DNA of 14,988 nucleotides from Chloroflexota bacterium (GTDB lineage: Bacteria; Chloroflexota; Ktedonobacteria; Ktedonobacterales; JACDGC01). The translations under genes and the position numbers were made by a program. Every line of letters begins with the position of its first letter. Positions within the stretch are counted from its first letter, which is position 1. Positions 1-6,697 of the stretch are shown here, piece by piece. The DNA lies in the NCBI GenBank assembly GCA_021812265.1, contig JAKAOI010000012.1, positions 1 through 14,988 on the forward strand, given 5' to 3'. The notes under the pieces were generated by a model. That model searched no databases. It worked only from the letters and a program-made list of their open reading frames with translations, and was not told the origin of the DNA.

Positions 1-81
1 GGCGCAGTAACTATACGTGTTTATTGCCGGTTATTTTTCCGTTTGTTTAGGGAAAAGGTCTTGCTAAAAAGAAAGGTATAG
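1..81 (+). CDS. Possible C-terminal tail of an upstream gene (partial)
   Basis: The frame starting at base 1 is open for 26 codons and stops with TAG at 79-81. The tail is basic and aromatic-hydrophobic (it ends ...REKVLLKRKV), which would suit the cytoplasmic end of a membrane protein. Its stop lies 5 nt before the ATG of the next small gene, and the GAAAGG ribosome binding site of that gene overlaps the end of this frame, as is common inside operons. The piece is too short to assign to a family and may be a chance open frame. A second open tail in frame 3 stops at 48-50. Confidence 0.3.
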   Translation, partial: GAVTIRVYCRLFFRLFREKVLLKRKV

Positions 82-86
82 CGAAT

Positions 87-245
87 ATGCGAATAATTTT
101 GCCTGTGTTAACACAGACTGCTCCGGCGCATAGCTTTGTCGTATTTTTTGGGCTTGTTTCGGTTGCAATTCTTTCTTTTACCTTTTTAGGCTTTGCGCTG
201 TATGTAAATATTCAAGCGCGCAAAAATGAACCTCCCGAGGATTAG
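87..245 (+). CDS. Small single-span membrane protein, 52 aa
   Basis: This short ORF starts at ATG 87 with GAAAGG at 71-76 upstream (spacing about 10 nt) and ends at TAG 243-245. Residues about 16-42 form one strongly hydrophobic segment (FVVFFGLVSVAILSF...), followed by a charged tail, QARKNEPPED. The expected topology is N-out, with a short cytoplasmic tail. The size and architecture resemble small accessory membrane subunits such as CcmD of cytochrome c maturation, but I cannot confirm that without the upstream gene. It overlaps the annotated ATG of the downstream glycosylase gene by 20 nt, and its final codons contain the GAGGA that could serve as that gene's ribosome binding site, which suggests translational coupling. 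Function unknown. Confidence 0.5.
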   Translation: MRIILPVLTQTAPAHSFVVFFGLVSVAILSFTFLGFALYVNIQARKNEPPED

Positions 246-873
246 ATTGTTGGATAACAAAAATATTCCTAAACCAGCAGATAAGGCTTTTTTTCTTCAG
301 CCAACATTAGAATTAGCGCAATCGCTTATCGGCGCAACGCTTTGGCGCCAGCTGGGTAATGAAGTTACCGGCGGTGTTATTGTAGAAACCGAGGCGTATA
401 TTTCGGCGGTAGACCCAGCCAGCCATAATTACCGGCGCCCGTCAAAAAAAAGAGCGGCAATGTTTGGGTTGCCGGGCACAGCGTATATTTATTTTACGTA
501 TGGCATGTATCACTGCTTTAATGTTGTGTGTGAGCCGGAGGGAGTGAGCGCGGCTGTGTTGATTCGCGCCGCTTACCCAATTTATGGGCAGGAAATTATG
601 GCGGCGCGCCGGGGACTTGCAACTCCGCAGCTAAATATGGCGGCTGGACCGGGCAGGCTGTGCATGGCGTTTGCTCTTACCCGCGCCGATAATATGGCCG
701 ATCTGCGCGGAAACGCTTTATGGATTAGCGGCCCATCAGAGCATTATCCGGTTGATAAGGCAACGATACACACATCGTCCAGAATTGGCGTTTCCAGCGG
801 ACAAGAACTGCAATGGCGATTTTATTCTGCCGGCTGTCCGGCTGTTTCAGGTCCGGCCGCTTTGCGCCGTTGA
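226..873 (+). CDS. mpg: DNA-3-methyladenine glycosylase, AAG/MPG family
   Basis: This monofunctional base-excision-repair enzyme of the alkyladenine glycosylase family removes 3-methyladenine, hypoxanthine and related bases by flipping them out of DNA. The family signatures are present in order. VETEAY sits at about residues 53-58, with E56 the expected general base and Y58 a stacking aromatic. DPASH ends in H67 (equivalent to human H136). PGTAYIYFTYGMY lies at 83-95, and VLIRAAYP around R114. The late block AAGPGRLCMAFA is followed by SSRIGVSSG. At 215 aa it matches bacterial homologues. The ATG at 226 has no good Shine-Dalgarno. In-frame TTG codons at 247 and 250 lie 5 and 8 nt after GAGGA (237-241) and directly after the stop of the preceding small ORF, so the true protein may be 7-8 residues shorter. 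Identification is secure; only the start is uncertain. Confidence 0.94.
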   Translation: MNLPRIRLLDNKNIPKPADKAFFLQPTLELAQSLIGATLWRQLGNEVTGGVIVETEAYISAVDPASHNYRRPSKKRAAMFGLPGTAYIYFTYGMYHCFNVVCEPEGVSAAVLIRAAYPIYGQEIMAARRGLATPQLNMAAGPGRLCMAFALTRADNMADLRGNALWISGPSEHYPVDKATIHTSSRIGVSSGQELQWRFYSAGCPAVSGPAALRR

Positions 874-973
874 AACAACTATAGTTGAAGGAAATTGTTC
901 GGTTGCGCTACAGTACATAAGAGAAAGTTATAACACTTTATCTTTCCTTATGGATAGTTTGAGATAATGGTTT

Positions 974-1001
974 TTGCTGGAAACACTCCAATAAGTATTT
1001 T
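974..1001 (+). promoter_or_regulatory. Candidate sigma70-type promoter for the glutaredoxin gene
   Basis: TTGCTG at 974-979 and TATTTT at 996-1001 are separated by 16 nt, and the 3' end lies about 27 nt before the gene's ATG. Both hexamers are imperfect. The assignment rests on position and on the gene standing alone in front of its own terminator. Confidence 0.25.
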
Positions 1002-1028
1002 CTTTTTGCTGTCTTAAAGGAAATTATC

Positions 1029-1334
1029 ATGAATATTGAAACAGAGGCCGCAATGGATAAGACAATTATTATGTATAGCACCACATGGTGTGGAGATTGC
1101 CGCAGATCGAAACGCTGGTTAAACGAAAATAATGTGCCGTTTAAAGATGTGAATATTGAAGAAAATGAAGAAGGACTGCATTATGTTGTTCAGATAAATA
1201 ACGGCAGTCAAACCGTTCCGACAATTGTGTTCCCAGACGGAGCAATATTAGTTGAGCCATCGAATACGCAGTTGGCGGTGCAGGTAGAAAAATCATTGGG
1301 TATTTCTACCCCTGATTCACAAAAAGCTCACTAA
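1029..1334 (+). CDS. Glutaredoxin-like (mycoredoxin-type) thiol-disulfide protein
   Basis: This is a cytoplasmic thioredoxin-fold protein of the glutaredoxin superfamily. The redox motif C21-G-D-C24 sits in the context MYSTTWCGDCRRSKRWL, and the cis-proline loop T61-V62-P63 is followed by TIVFPDG. The CxDC motif with adjacent arginines and the ILVEPSN segment are typical of the mycoredoxin-like glutaredoxins of Actinobacteria, Chloroflexota and Deinococci, which reduce mixed disulfides with low-molecular-weight thiols. The start at 1029 has AAAGGA at 1017-1022 with good spacing. A second in-frame ATG at 1053 (residue 9, GAGG 5 nt upstream) lies nearer the usual family start, so the first 8 residues may not be translated. 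The gene appears monocistronic because a strong terminator follows 20 nt after the stop. The physiological thiol partner cannot be read from the sequence. Confidence 0.86.
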   Translation: MNIETEAAMDKTIIMYSTTWCGDCRRSKRWLNENNVPFKDVNIEENEEGLHYVVQINNGSQTVPTIVFPDGAILVEPSNTQLAVQVEKSLGISTPDSQKAH

Positions 1335-1353
1335 GTCTACGCAGCGCAAAAGC

Positions 1354-1388
1354 CGCCGTTCATATAAACGATGAACGGCGTTTTTTTT
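1354..1388 (+). terminator. Rho-independent terminator after the glutaredoxin gene
   Basis: A perfect 10-bp stem, CGCCGTTCAT (1354-1363) against ATGAACGGCG (1371-1380), has a 7-nt loop and is followed at once by eight Ts. It ends the glutaredoxin transcript and insulates it from nadE. Confidence 0.92.
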
Positions 1389-1622
1389 ATATAATTTGAT
1401 GTTTTTTTCGGACCAAAGAGATTTTGGGGATACGTCAATCCTCACTTTTTTCGCGCAACGTCATTGCATACATGTAAGCGATAAAAAGCGAATGGTTTTC
1501 GTTTGCTTCGGCGTTTGCATCGTTCATTGGCGGCAAATCGCAGGAAATTTACGGAAACCAAGGCGTCGGCATTCGATTTGCAGATGTGGTATTCTAAAAT
1601 AGAAAGGTATATTTACTTCCAT

Positions 1623-3401
1623 ATGTCTGTTAACGCTCAACCCAAAGATCCGATACGACTGGCATTAAGCCAGTTGAATGCGCGTGTTGGCGATTTGCAG
1701 TATAACGCTTCTCAAATTGCAAGCGCTATTTATCAGGCTGGGAGCAGCGGCGCACATGTTTTAGCCTTTCCCGAACTTGCGCTTACCGGTTATCCTCCCG
1801 AAGATTTATTGCTTCGCCCAAAATTTATTGCTGAAACGCAAACTGCGTTGCTGCATATTGCCGAAGAAACCCGCCGTTTTCCATCAATGCTGGTTATTGT
1901 TGGATTTATTGAGCGCCGCGCAGTGCTGTTTAACTCTGCGGCAATTTTGCATAATGGCGAGCTGATAGCCACATATCAAAAACAATACCTGCCCAATTAT
2001 GGGGTGTTTGATGAAAATCGCTATTTTCAACAGGGAAACTCCACATTTTTAATTCAATTTCATTCTGCTCTGATAGGTGTAAGCATCTGCGAAGATATTT
2101 GGTATTCTGCCGGTCCCGCTACTATACAGGGATACGCTGGCGCCGACCTGCTGATTAACATCAGCGCTTCACCATACCATACACAAAAATGGGTTGAACG
2201 CGAACGTATGCTGGCAACCCGCGCCGGCGATACGGGCGCTTTATTGGCGTATGTTAATATGATCGGCGGGCAGGATGAACTGGTTTTTGATGGCGGCAGC
2301 TGCATTTTTAGCGAAACCGGCGCAGTTATAGCGCGGTCTCCGGTGTTTACAGAAGATTTGCTTATAGCAGATTTGCCGCTTGAAGGCGCGTTTCGCCAAC
2401 GGTTGCGAGATCCTCGCTTACGGCAAGCGCATATGGAACAAACACCGCATATTATTCATGTCCCTGTTGCGTATACCCCAATTGACGCCAGCGCAAAACT
2501 GGTTTCGCATATTGCGCCGCATATAGACGCAGATGAAGAAATATATGAAGCGCTGAAACTGGGTGTGCGCGACTATGTGCAAAAAAATGGCTTTCATGAT
2601 GTGGTTATTGGGGTATCGGGTGGAATCGATTCTGCTCTGACAGCGGTTATTGCCGCCGACGCGCTGGGCGCAGAACATACACATGGTGTGCTGCTGCCGT
2701 CGCAATATTCATCGGAAGGCAGCCTGACGGATGCGGCGCAGCTAGCGAAAAATTTGGGAATACAAACGTATACACTGCCAATTCAGCCGATAGTAGATGT
2801 AGTTGCCGCTACGCTAAAAGAGCCTTTAGGTGAATTAGTATTTGGGCTGACGTATGAAAATATACAGGCGCGGTCACGCGGAATAACGCTGATGGCGTTG
2901 TCTAACGCGCTGAACTGGCTGGTGTTAACCACCGGAAATAAATCGGAAATGTCCGTAGGATATGCGACGTTATATGGTGATATGGCCGGCGGTTTTGCGG
3001 TATTAAAAGATGTATGGAAAACACAGGTGTATCGGCTGGCGCTGTTCCGCAACGCTCGCGCGGGATTTGATTTAATTCCGCGCGCATCAATTGAAAAAGC
3101 TCCGTCGGCGGAATTACGGCCAGATCAACGCGACACCGATTCTTTACCGCCCTATGAAATATTAGATCCTATTCTTCAGGCGTATATTGAAGATGACATT
3201 GGTTTAGAAGAAATTATTAACTTGGGGTTTGATGAACACTATGCCCGCCGCGCAGTGCAACTGACAGATAAAAATGAATATAAACGCCGGCAGGCTCCCC
3301 CCGGAGTAAAAGTGACTCGGCGCGCCTTTGGGCGGGATAGACGTTTTCCGCTGACTAATGGCTATCATGAATGGACGGTTAAAAAAACTTATGATCAATG
3401 A
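1623..3401 (+). CDS. nadE: Glutamine-dependent NAD(+) synthetase
   Basis: This enzyme catalyses the last step of NAD biosynthesis: ATP-dependent amidation of deamido-NAD using ammonia from glutamine. It has two domains. The N-terminal nitrilase-type amidase carries the Glu-Lys-Cys triad, seen as E51 (AFPELALTGYPPEDLL), K120 (YQKQYLPNYGVFDE) and C156 (GVSICEDIW). The C-terminal synthetase (about 305-592) has the PP-loop SGGIDS at 332-337, then NIQARSRG (413-420), TTGNKSEMSVGYATLYGD (436-453) and the ELRPDQRDTDSLPPYE lid region. At 592 aa it is near the two-domain bacterial type. The frame is open upstream to a TTG at 1503, but that 40-residue addition has no family resemblance. ATG 1623 puts the usual IRLALSQLNARVGD start about 10 residues in. 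Its nearest Shine-Dalgarno (AAAGG, 1603-1607) is rather far at about 15 nt. The 3' end overlaps prs. Confidence 0.96.
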   Translation: MSVNAQPKDPIRLALSQLNARVGDLQYNASQIASAIYQAGSSGAHVLAFPELALTGYPPEDLLLRPKFIAETQTALLHIAEETRRFPSMLVIVGFIERRAVLFNSAAILHNGELIATYQKQYLPNYGVFDENRYFQQGNSTFLIQFHSALIGVSICEDIWYSAGPATIQGYAGADLLINISASPYHTQKWVERERMLATRAGDTGALLAYVNMIGGQDELVFDGGSCIFSETGAVIARSPVFTEDLLIADLPLEGAFRQRLRDPRLRQAHMEQTPHIIHVPVAYTPIDASAKLVSHIAPHIDADEEIYEALKLGVRDYVQKNGFHDVVIGVSGGIDSALTAVIAADALGAEHTHGVLLPSQYSSEGSLTDAAQLAKNLGIQTYTLPIQPIVDVVAATLKEPLGELVFGLTYENIQARSRGITLMALSNALNWLVLTTGNKSEMSVGYATLYGDMAGGFAVLKDVWKTQVYRLALFRNARAGFDLIPRASIEKAPSAELRPDQRDTDSLPPYEILDPILQAYIEDDIGLEEIINLGFDEHYARRAVQLTDKNEYKRRQAPPGVKVTRRAFGRDRRFPLTNGYHEWTVKKTYDQ

Positions 3402-4419
3402 AGATGTGCATGCGTTCGGTAACCACACGTCATTTAGTGAAAATCCGCTGATTTTTTGCGGAAGCGCAAATCGCAGCTTGGCCGGCGAGGTTGCGCAAAT
3501 ATTGCACTTGAAATTAGGCGGCTCCAGTGTTGAGCGTTTTCCGGATGGTGAAATACATATTCGGATAGATGAAAGCGTTCGCGGCAGAGACACCTATATT
3601 ATTCAATCTACCTGCCCTCCCGTCAATGAAAATTTGATGGAGCTTTGCATTTTTCTCGATACACTTCGCCGCGCTTCTGCCGCGCGTGTAACTGCGATTA
3701 TTCCATATTATGGCTATTCCCGGCAAGACCGCAAGGTAATTGGGCGTGAACCGATTACGGCAAAACTCGTTGCTAATTTGCTGGAAGCTGCCGGCGCTTC
3801 GCGTGTGCTGTGTGTAGATCTGCATAGCCCGGCGCTGCAAGGCTTTTTTGAAATAGGCATGGATCATCTGACAGCTTCACATAGTTTGGCCAATCATCTG
3901 CGGCAGCAAGATCTTTCGCAATCGATAATTGTATCTCCCGATACGGGAGGGGTGAAACGCGCTGATGTGTTTTCTAAAATATTAGGGCTGCCCTTGGCAA
4001 TTTTGCATAAGCGCCGCGAATCGGGCGACACAGTAAATGTACGCGCAGTAATTGGCGATGTGCATGGAAAAAAACCGATTATTGTGGATGATATTATATC
4101 TACCGGAAGCACAATCCGCGAGGCTACAGATGAACTGTTGCGCGCCGGCGCCGAACCGGATATTTCAATCGTGGCGACGCATCCAATTTTTGTCGGGAAA
4201 GTGATCGAAAAGCTGGATCATCCGGCGATAAAGCGTATTATTGTCACAGATTCTGTGTCGTTGCATGAAGAAGTAACTAAAAAACTGCATAATATTGAAA
4301 TAGTTAGTTTAGCGCCGCTATTGGCCGACGCGGTGATGCGCATTCATACCGGGCAGTCTTTAAGTGAGATGTTCCTTTCGCAAGACGATCACGGGGTTTC
4401 TATGCGCTGGTCGGTATAA
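3391..4419 (+). CDS. prs: Ribose-phosphate pyrophosphokinase (PRPP synthase)
   Basis: It transfers pyrophosphate from ATP to ribose 5-phosphate, giving the PRPP used for nucleotides, NAD, His and Trp. Signatures, numbered from ATG 3391, are: the N-terminal IFCGSANRSLA at 21-31; ERFPDGEIHIRI at 48-59; PYYGYSRQDRK at 105-115 (catalytic loop); DLHSPALQGFF at 143-153 (PRPP synthase signature); GVKRAD at 187-192; KRRE at 207-210; and VDDIISTGSTI at 232-242 (ribose-5-phosphate loop). The frame is open from ATG 3358 (353 aa) with further ATGs at 3367 and 3391 and a GTG at 3406. None has a convincing Shine-Dalgarno. I chose 3391 because it overlaps nadE by 11 nt instead of 44 and gives a 342-aa protein closer to the family's 310-320. 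The overlap implies coupled expression with nadE. Confidence 0.95.
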   Translation: MINEDVHAFGNHTSFSENPLIFCGSANRSLAGEVAQILHLKLGGSSVERFPDGEIHIRIDESVRGRDTYIIQSTCPPVNENLMELCIFLDTLRRASAARVTAIIPYYGYSRQDRKVIGREPITAKLVANLLEAAGASRVLCVDLHSPALQGFFEIGMDHLTASHSLANHLRQQDLSQSIIVSPDTGGVKRADVFSKILGLPLAILHKRRESGDTVNVRAVIGDVHGKKPIIVDDIISTGSTIREATDELLRAGAEPDISIVATHPIFVGKVIEKLDHPAIKRIIVTDSVSLHEEVTKKLHNIEIVSLAPLLADAVMRIHTGQSLSEMFLSQDDHGVSMRWSV

Positions 4420-4504
4420 GAAGCGGAGTGTCAAATATGGGGTGTTTCATAGTGGCATTTAGCCTCTATGCGGGTTGCGCGCAAGAATTTGTTGGACAAT
4501 TTTT

Positions 4505-4531
4505 CAGCGGGAAATGGGCTGTTTCCCGCTG
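4505..4531 (+). terminator. Perfect hairpin between convergent prs and sulfotransferase genes
   Basis: CAGCGGGAAA (4505-4514) and TTTCCCGCTG (4522-4531) form a perfect 10-bp stem with a 7-nt loop, 85 nt after the prs stop and in the gap between convergent genes. Neither strand has a proper U-tract next to the stem, so it is a transcript-end or processing hairpin candidate rather than a textbook terminator. Confidence 0.4.
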
Positions 4532-4653
4532 GTGATCTGTGATTTTATAGTAGGACTTTTGCTTGAAAGAGCAGCGCATGGTTTTCGTATCTGAAACAGA
4601 TGCCACTTGTATATCCCCGCTGTTTCCTGCTGAAGCGAAAGTCTTGTATAGAA

Positions 4654-4672
4654 TAAAACACAGGTTGTTTTA
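4654..4672 (-). repeat. AT-rich inverted repeat at the sulfotransferase stop codon
   Basis: TAAAACA (4654-4660) and TGTTTTA (4666-4672) are perfect inverted arms with a 5-nt loop, and the right arm contains the stop codon of the minus-strand gene. The stem has little GC, so it would be at best a weak terminator. Confidence 0.3.
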
Positions 4673-5431
4673 ATAAAGCTGATAGCCCAACATTTGACAC
4701 AACGATCCTGTTATATCACGAATACTATGATAATCTTCAGCGCCAAGCAATTTGCGGCTTTTGTTTGCGGGAACGCCGCCGCTGAGTGTTACATTTGCTT
4801 TAAAATCGGAAAGCTCGGCCGCGGAGCGTTCATCACCAATAAAATCTTCCGACAGACGAACAGATAAAAATTCATTGAGTTGTTTGCGATAATATTCACG
4901 GTTCAGCATTAAATCTTCCCATTTTATAAACATTGTTTTGTGGCTTGTTTGTGTCAATTGCAAATAAAATTCAACGGAATATTTCCAAAATAAACAATGT
5001 TCTTCTGTTGTATAGTTCGGCCAGTTATTGGTGTTTAACGCGCGTGATTTTCCTGACGCGATTGCGTCATAGGGGTGGCGCATCATTACGATAATATGGG
5101 GGTCGCTTTGCTGTAAAAAAGTCGTAATTCCGGCAGGCTGTGTTTGGGCCGATGGCCAAGAGATTGGCTGTTTCATGCCGATGATATCGGGATTATGTTT
5201 GATTTTTAAGGCTCCCCACCACTGAGAAGAAAATTTGTGAACTTTTGATTTTCGATCTAACCCTGTAGAAGCGCATAGTTTTAAATATTCATCAATCTGA
5301 TGAAAACTGCTGAAGTTTTCAATAGCGTCGGCTATTTCATGGCAACAATAACCGTTTTCTGTGTCGGATATCCAATCACTGATAAAAGTAGTCCCTGTTC
5401 GAGGCGCTCCTGTTACATAAACGTAAGTCAT
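4670..5431 (-). CDS. Sulfotransferase-family protein (PAPS-binding fold)
   Basis: This 253-aa protein has the two nucleotide-binding elements of PAPS-dependent sulfotransferases. The 5'-phosphosulfate loop GAPRTGTTF is at residues 8-16, immediately after the first beta strand. The 3'-phosphate site IIVMMRHPYDAIASG is at 113-127, with R118 and S126 the expected ligands. The C-terminal third (WEDLMLNREYY..., then SRKLLG) fits the Sulfotransfer_1/3 families. There is no signal peptide or membrane segment, so it should be cytoplasmic. The acceptor cannot be predicted; bacterial relatives act on glycans, lipids or small metabolites. The start is well supported: on the minus strand GAGGA lies 5 nt before the ATG. 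No PAPS-synthesis genes are nearby. The coding sequence looks less GC-rich than the pyr operon, and acquisition by transfer is possible but not shown. Confidence 0.85.
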   Translation of the reverse strand: MTYVYVTGAPRTGTTFISDWISDTENGYCCHEIADAIENFSSFHQIDEYLKLCASTGLDRKSKVHKFSSQWWGALKIKHNPDIIGMKQPISWPSAQTQPAGITTFLQQSDPHIIVMMRHPYDAIASGKSRALNTNNWPNYTTEEHCLFWKYSVEFYLQLTQTSHKTMFIKWEDLMLNREYYRKQLNEFLSVRLSEDFIGDERSAAELSDFKANVTLSGGVPANKSRKLLGAEDYHSIRDITGSLCQMLGYQLY

Positions 5432-5457
5432 TACTATCCTCTAACTGATAAAAGTAG
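5378..5457. repeat. 14-bp direct repeat straddling the sulfotransferase start
   Basis: ACTGATAAAAGTAG occurs exactly at 5378-5391, inside codons 14-18 of the sulfotransferase gene, and again at 5444-5457, just upstream of its ribosome binding site. The copies are 66 bp apart in the same orientation. Confidence 0.45.
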
Positions 5458-5756
5458 CATGAATGGGATTTTTGCCGGAATCGTTTCAAACATTGAAGAT
5501 TCACGGAAATAATAATCCCCGAAACGTTATGTCTCGCGTCATAGCGGCTCTTTCCGTAACACCAATGTAAACGAAAATATATAAGCAGGGTTTTCGTTTG
5601 TATATCGGCGCCTATTCGCCAAAGCTAAGGGTGATAAGATTCTCTTTCAGCGGCGCAGAAAAGCGCATCTTAGCGCGATTAAACAAAAATCCTGTATAAA
5701 AAAAGGATGCATATAATTCAGCGGCAAAGTCCTGATACAAAATATGCTTGTTTGTA
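5432..5756. other. Non-coding gap between two minus-strand genes, with a 9-bp inverted repeat
   Basis: No convincing gene is visible in this 325-nt stretch. It contains a perfect AT-rich inverted repeat, AAACGAAAA (5569-5577) and TTTTCGTTT (5591-5599), with a 13-nt spacer. That could be an operator or a weak hairpin upstream of the sulfotransferase gene. A 65-codon minus-strand frame (5612-5809) runs into the end of the amidotransferase gene and looks spurious. Confidence 0.4.
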
Positions 5757-6479
5757 TTATCGGCCGGCGGCGGCAACAAATTCAAGGAACAATTGACGTG
5801 ATTGTTCATTTGTTTTAAACAGCCGCTCCGGATGGCTTTGAATAGCGAGAATAAATCGGCGGTTGGGTATTTCTACTGCTTCTATCACATCATCAGCGGC
5901 GCGAGCAGAAACTACCAAGCCTTCCCCGAGCTTGTTGATGGACTGGTGGTGGAAACTGTTAACCTGTGCGGTCTCCGACTGAAAAATTTGCGCTAAGCGC
6001 GATTGAGAGTCAATGCGAATAGAATGGGTTACATTGCTGCCGTCTTCTTTTTGATTATGGTTGATATCTTTAGATATTTGTGAAGGGATATCCTGATATA
6101 ATGTGCCCCCGGCGGCAACATTCAAAACCTGTAATCCGCGGCAAATACCAAATAATGGTTTATCGTTTTGAATGGCCATTTGTGCGACGGCAATTTCAAA
6201 TACATCCCGCTCACTGCTGATGGGGCCTAGCTTTTCGTGTGGAAGCTCATGATAATACTTGGGGTCAATGTCGGAGCCTCCTTGTAAAAGAATTCCATCG
6301 GTAATAGTAAAAATTGTTTGCAGCGCAGCAGTATCTTGCAACGCCGGAATTTGAACAACAATTGCGCCGGACGCTTGCAGCGCATATATGTACGAATCTA
6401 AGTTTCCGATAAACCCTTCGGAATACCCGGGAATATTTTTAGAATAAGAAATCAATCCGATAATTGGTGAACGCTTCAT
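5757..6479 (-). CDS. Gamma-glutamyl-gamma-aminobutyrate hydrolase family protein (peptidase C26)
   Basis: This is a class-I glutamine-amidotransferase-fold hydrolase with a Cys-His-Glu triad: C113 in the nucleophile elbow LFGICRGLQVLN, and H216 with E218 in QSHPERL. DGILLQGGSDIDPKYY (61-76) and NSFHHQSI (174-181) are characteristic of the PuuD/C26 group, which hydrolyses gamma-glutamyl amide bonds such as gamma-glutamyl-GABA in putrescine breakdown. At 240 aa it is full length. No other putrescine-pathway gene is present, so the substrate is open; other gamma-glutamyl conjugates are equally possible. The start is supported by AAGG about 9 nt upstream, overlapping the stop of the small membrane-protein gene 11 nt upstream, which points to one minus-strand operon. 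Confidence 0.93.
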   Translation of the reverse strand: MKRSPIIGLISYSKNIPGYSEGFIGNLDSYIYALQASGAIVVQIPALQDTAALQTIFTITDGILLQGGSDIDPKYYHELPHEKLGPISSERDVFEIAVAQMAIQNDKPLFGICRGLQVLNVAAGGTLYQDIPSQISKDINHNQKEDGSNVTHSIRIDSQSRLAQIFQSETAQVNSFHHQSINKLGEGLVVSARAADDVIEAVEIPNRRFILAIQSHPERLFKTNEQSRQLFLEFVAAAGR

Positions 6480-6490
6480 AACAAAAGACC

Positions 6491-6697
6491 TTATTGAAAA
6501 TCTGTTTCGGCGGCTGGGTTAAGCTGTATTTGCGCGGAAAGCGCCGCTTGCTTTCTGGTTTGTTTTTGCTGATTTGAAATTGGCCCGGAAGTATGGGGTA
6601 TGTTTCCGGCGCTTGGCACACGTAACAGCGCCACTAAACAAAATAGAAACCATACCGCGAGAATACCCGTTAAAATAAAAATAACAAGTTGATTCAT
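6491..6697 (-). CDS. Small single-span membrane protein, 68 aa
   Basis: The N-terminus (MNQLVIFILTGILAVWFLF..., residues 4-26) is one long hydrophobic helix followed by LLRVP and a polar Gln/Ser/Ala-rich tail (SNQQKQTRKQ...). The protein should be anchored by its N-terminus. The frame is closed by TAG three codons before the ATG, so 6697 is the first ATG available. A strong AAAGGAG lies about 20 nt upstream, unusually far. The gene ends 11 nt before the C26-family hydrolase gene and shares its direction. I do not recognise a family. The coherent membrane segment and tight spacing favour a real gene, possibly one that anchors or accompanies the hydrolase. Confidence 0.6.
   Translation of the reverse strand: MNQLVIFILTGILAVWFLFCLVALLRVPSAGNIPHTSGPISNQQKQTRKQAALSAQIQLNPAAETDFQ

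Noticed and set aside
876..887. The 12-bp perfect palindrome CAACTATAGTTG just after mpg
   Set aside because: It has no loop and no U-tract, so it is not a terminator; nothing supports an operator role beyond the symmetry itself.
671..967. A 98-codon plus-strand frame overlapping the end of the DNA glycosylase gene
   Set aside because: It is a shifted frame over confirmed coding sequence, with no family resemblance.
1503..1622. A possible 40-residue N-terminal extension of NAD synthetase from a TTG codon
   Set aside because: The added residues are basic and unlike any family member, and ATG 1623 gives the expected N-terminus.
4437..4535. A 32-codon plus-strand ORF just after prs, with GGAG 8 nt upstream and a Leu-Tyr-Ala-Gly-Cys segment resembling a lipobox
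   Set aside because: It is very short, the lipobox spacing is off, and the perfect hairpin at 4505-4531 explains its 3' half. Chance is the simpler explanation without conservation data.
5612..5809. A 65-codon minus-strand frame after the C26-family hydrolase gene
   Set aside because: It starts inside the hydrolase gene, has no good ribosome binding site and shows no domain-like pattern.
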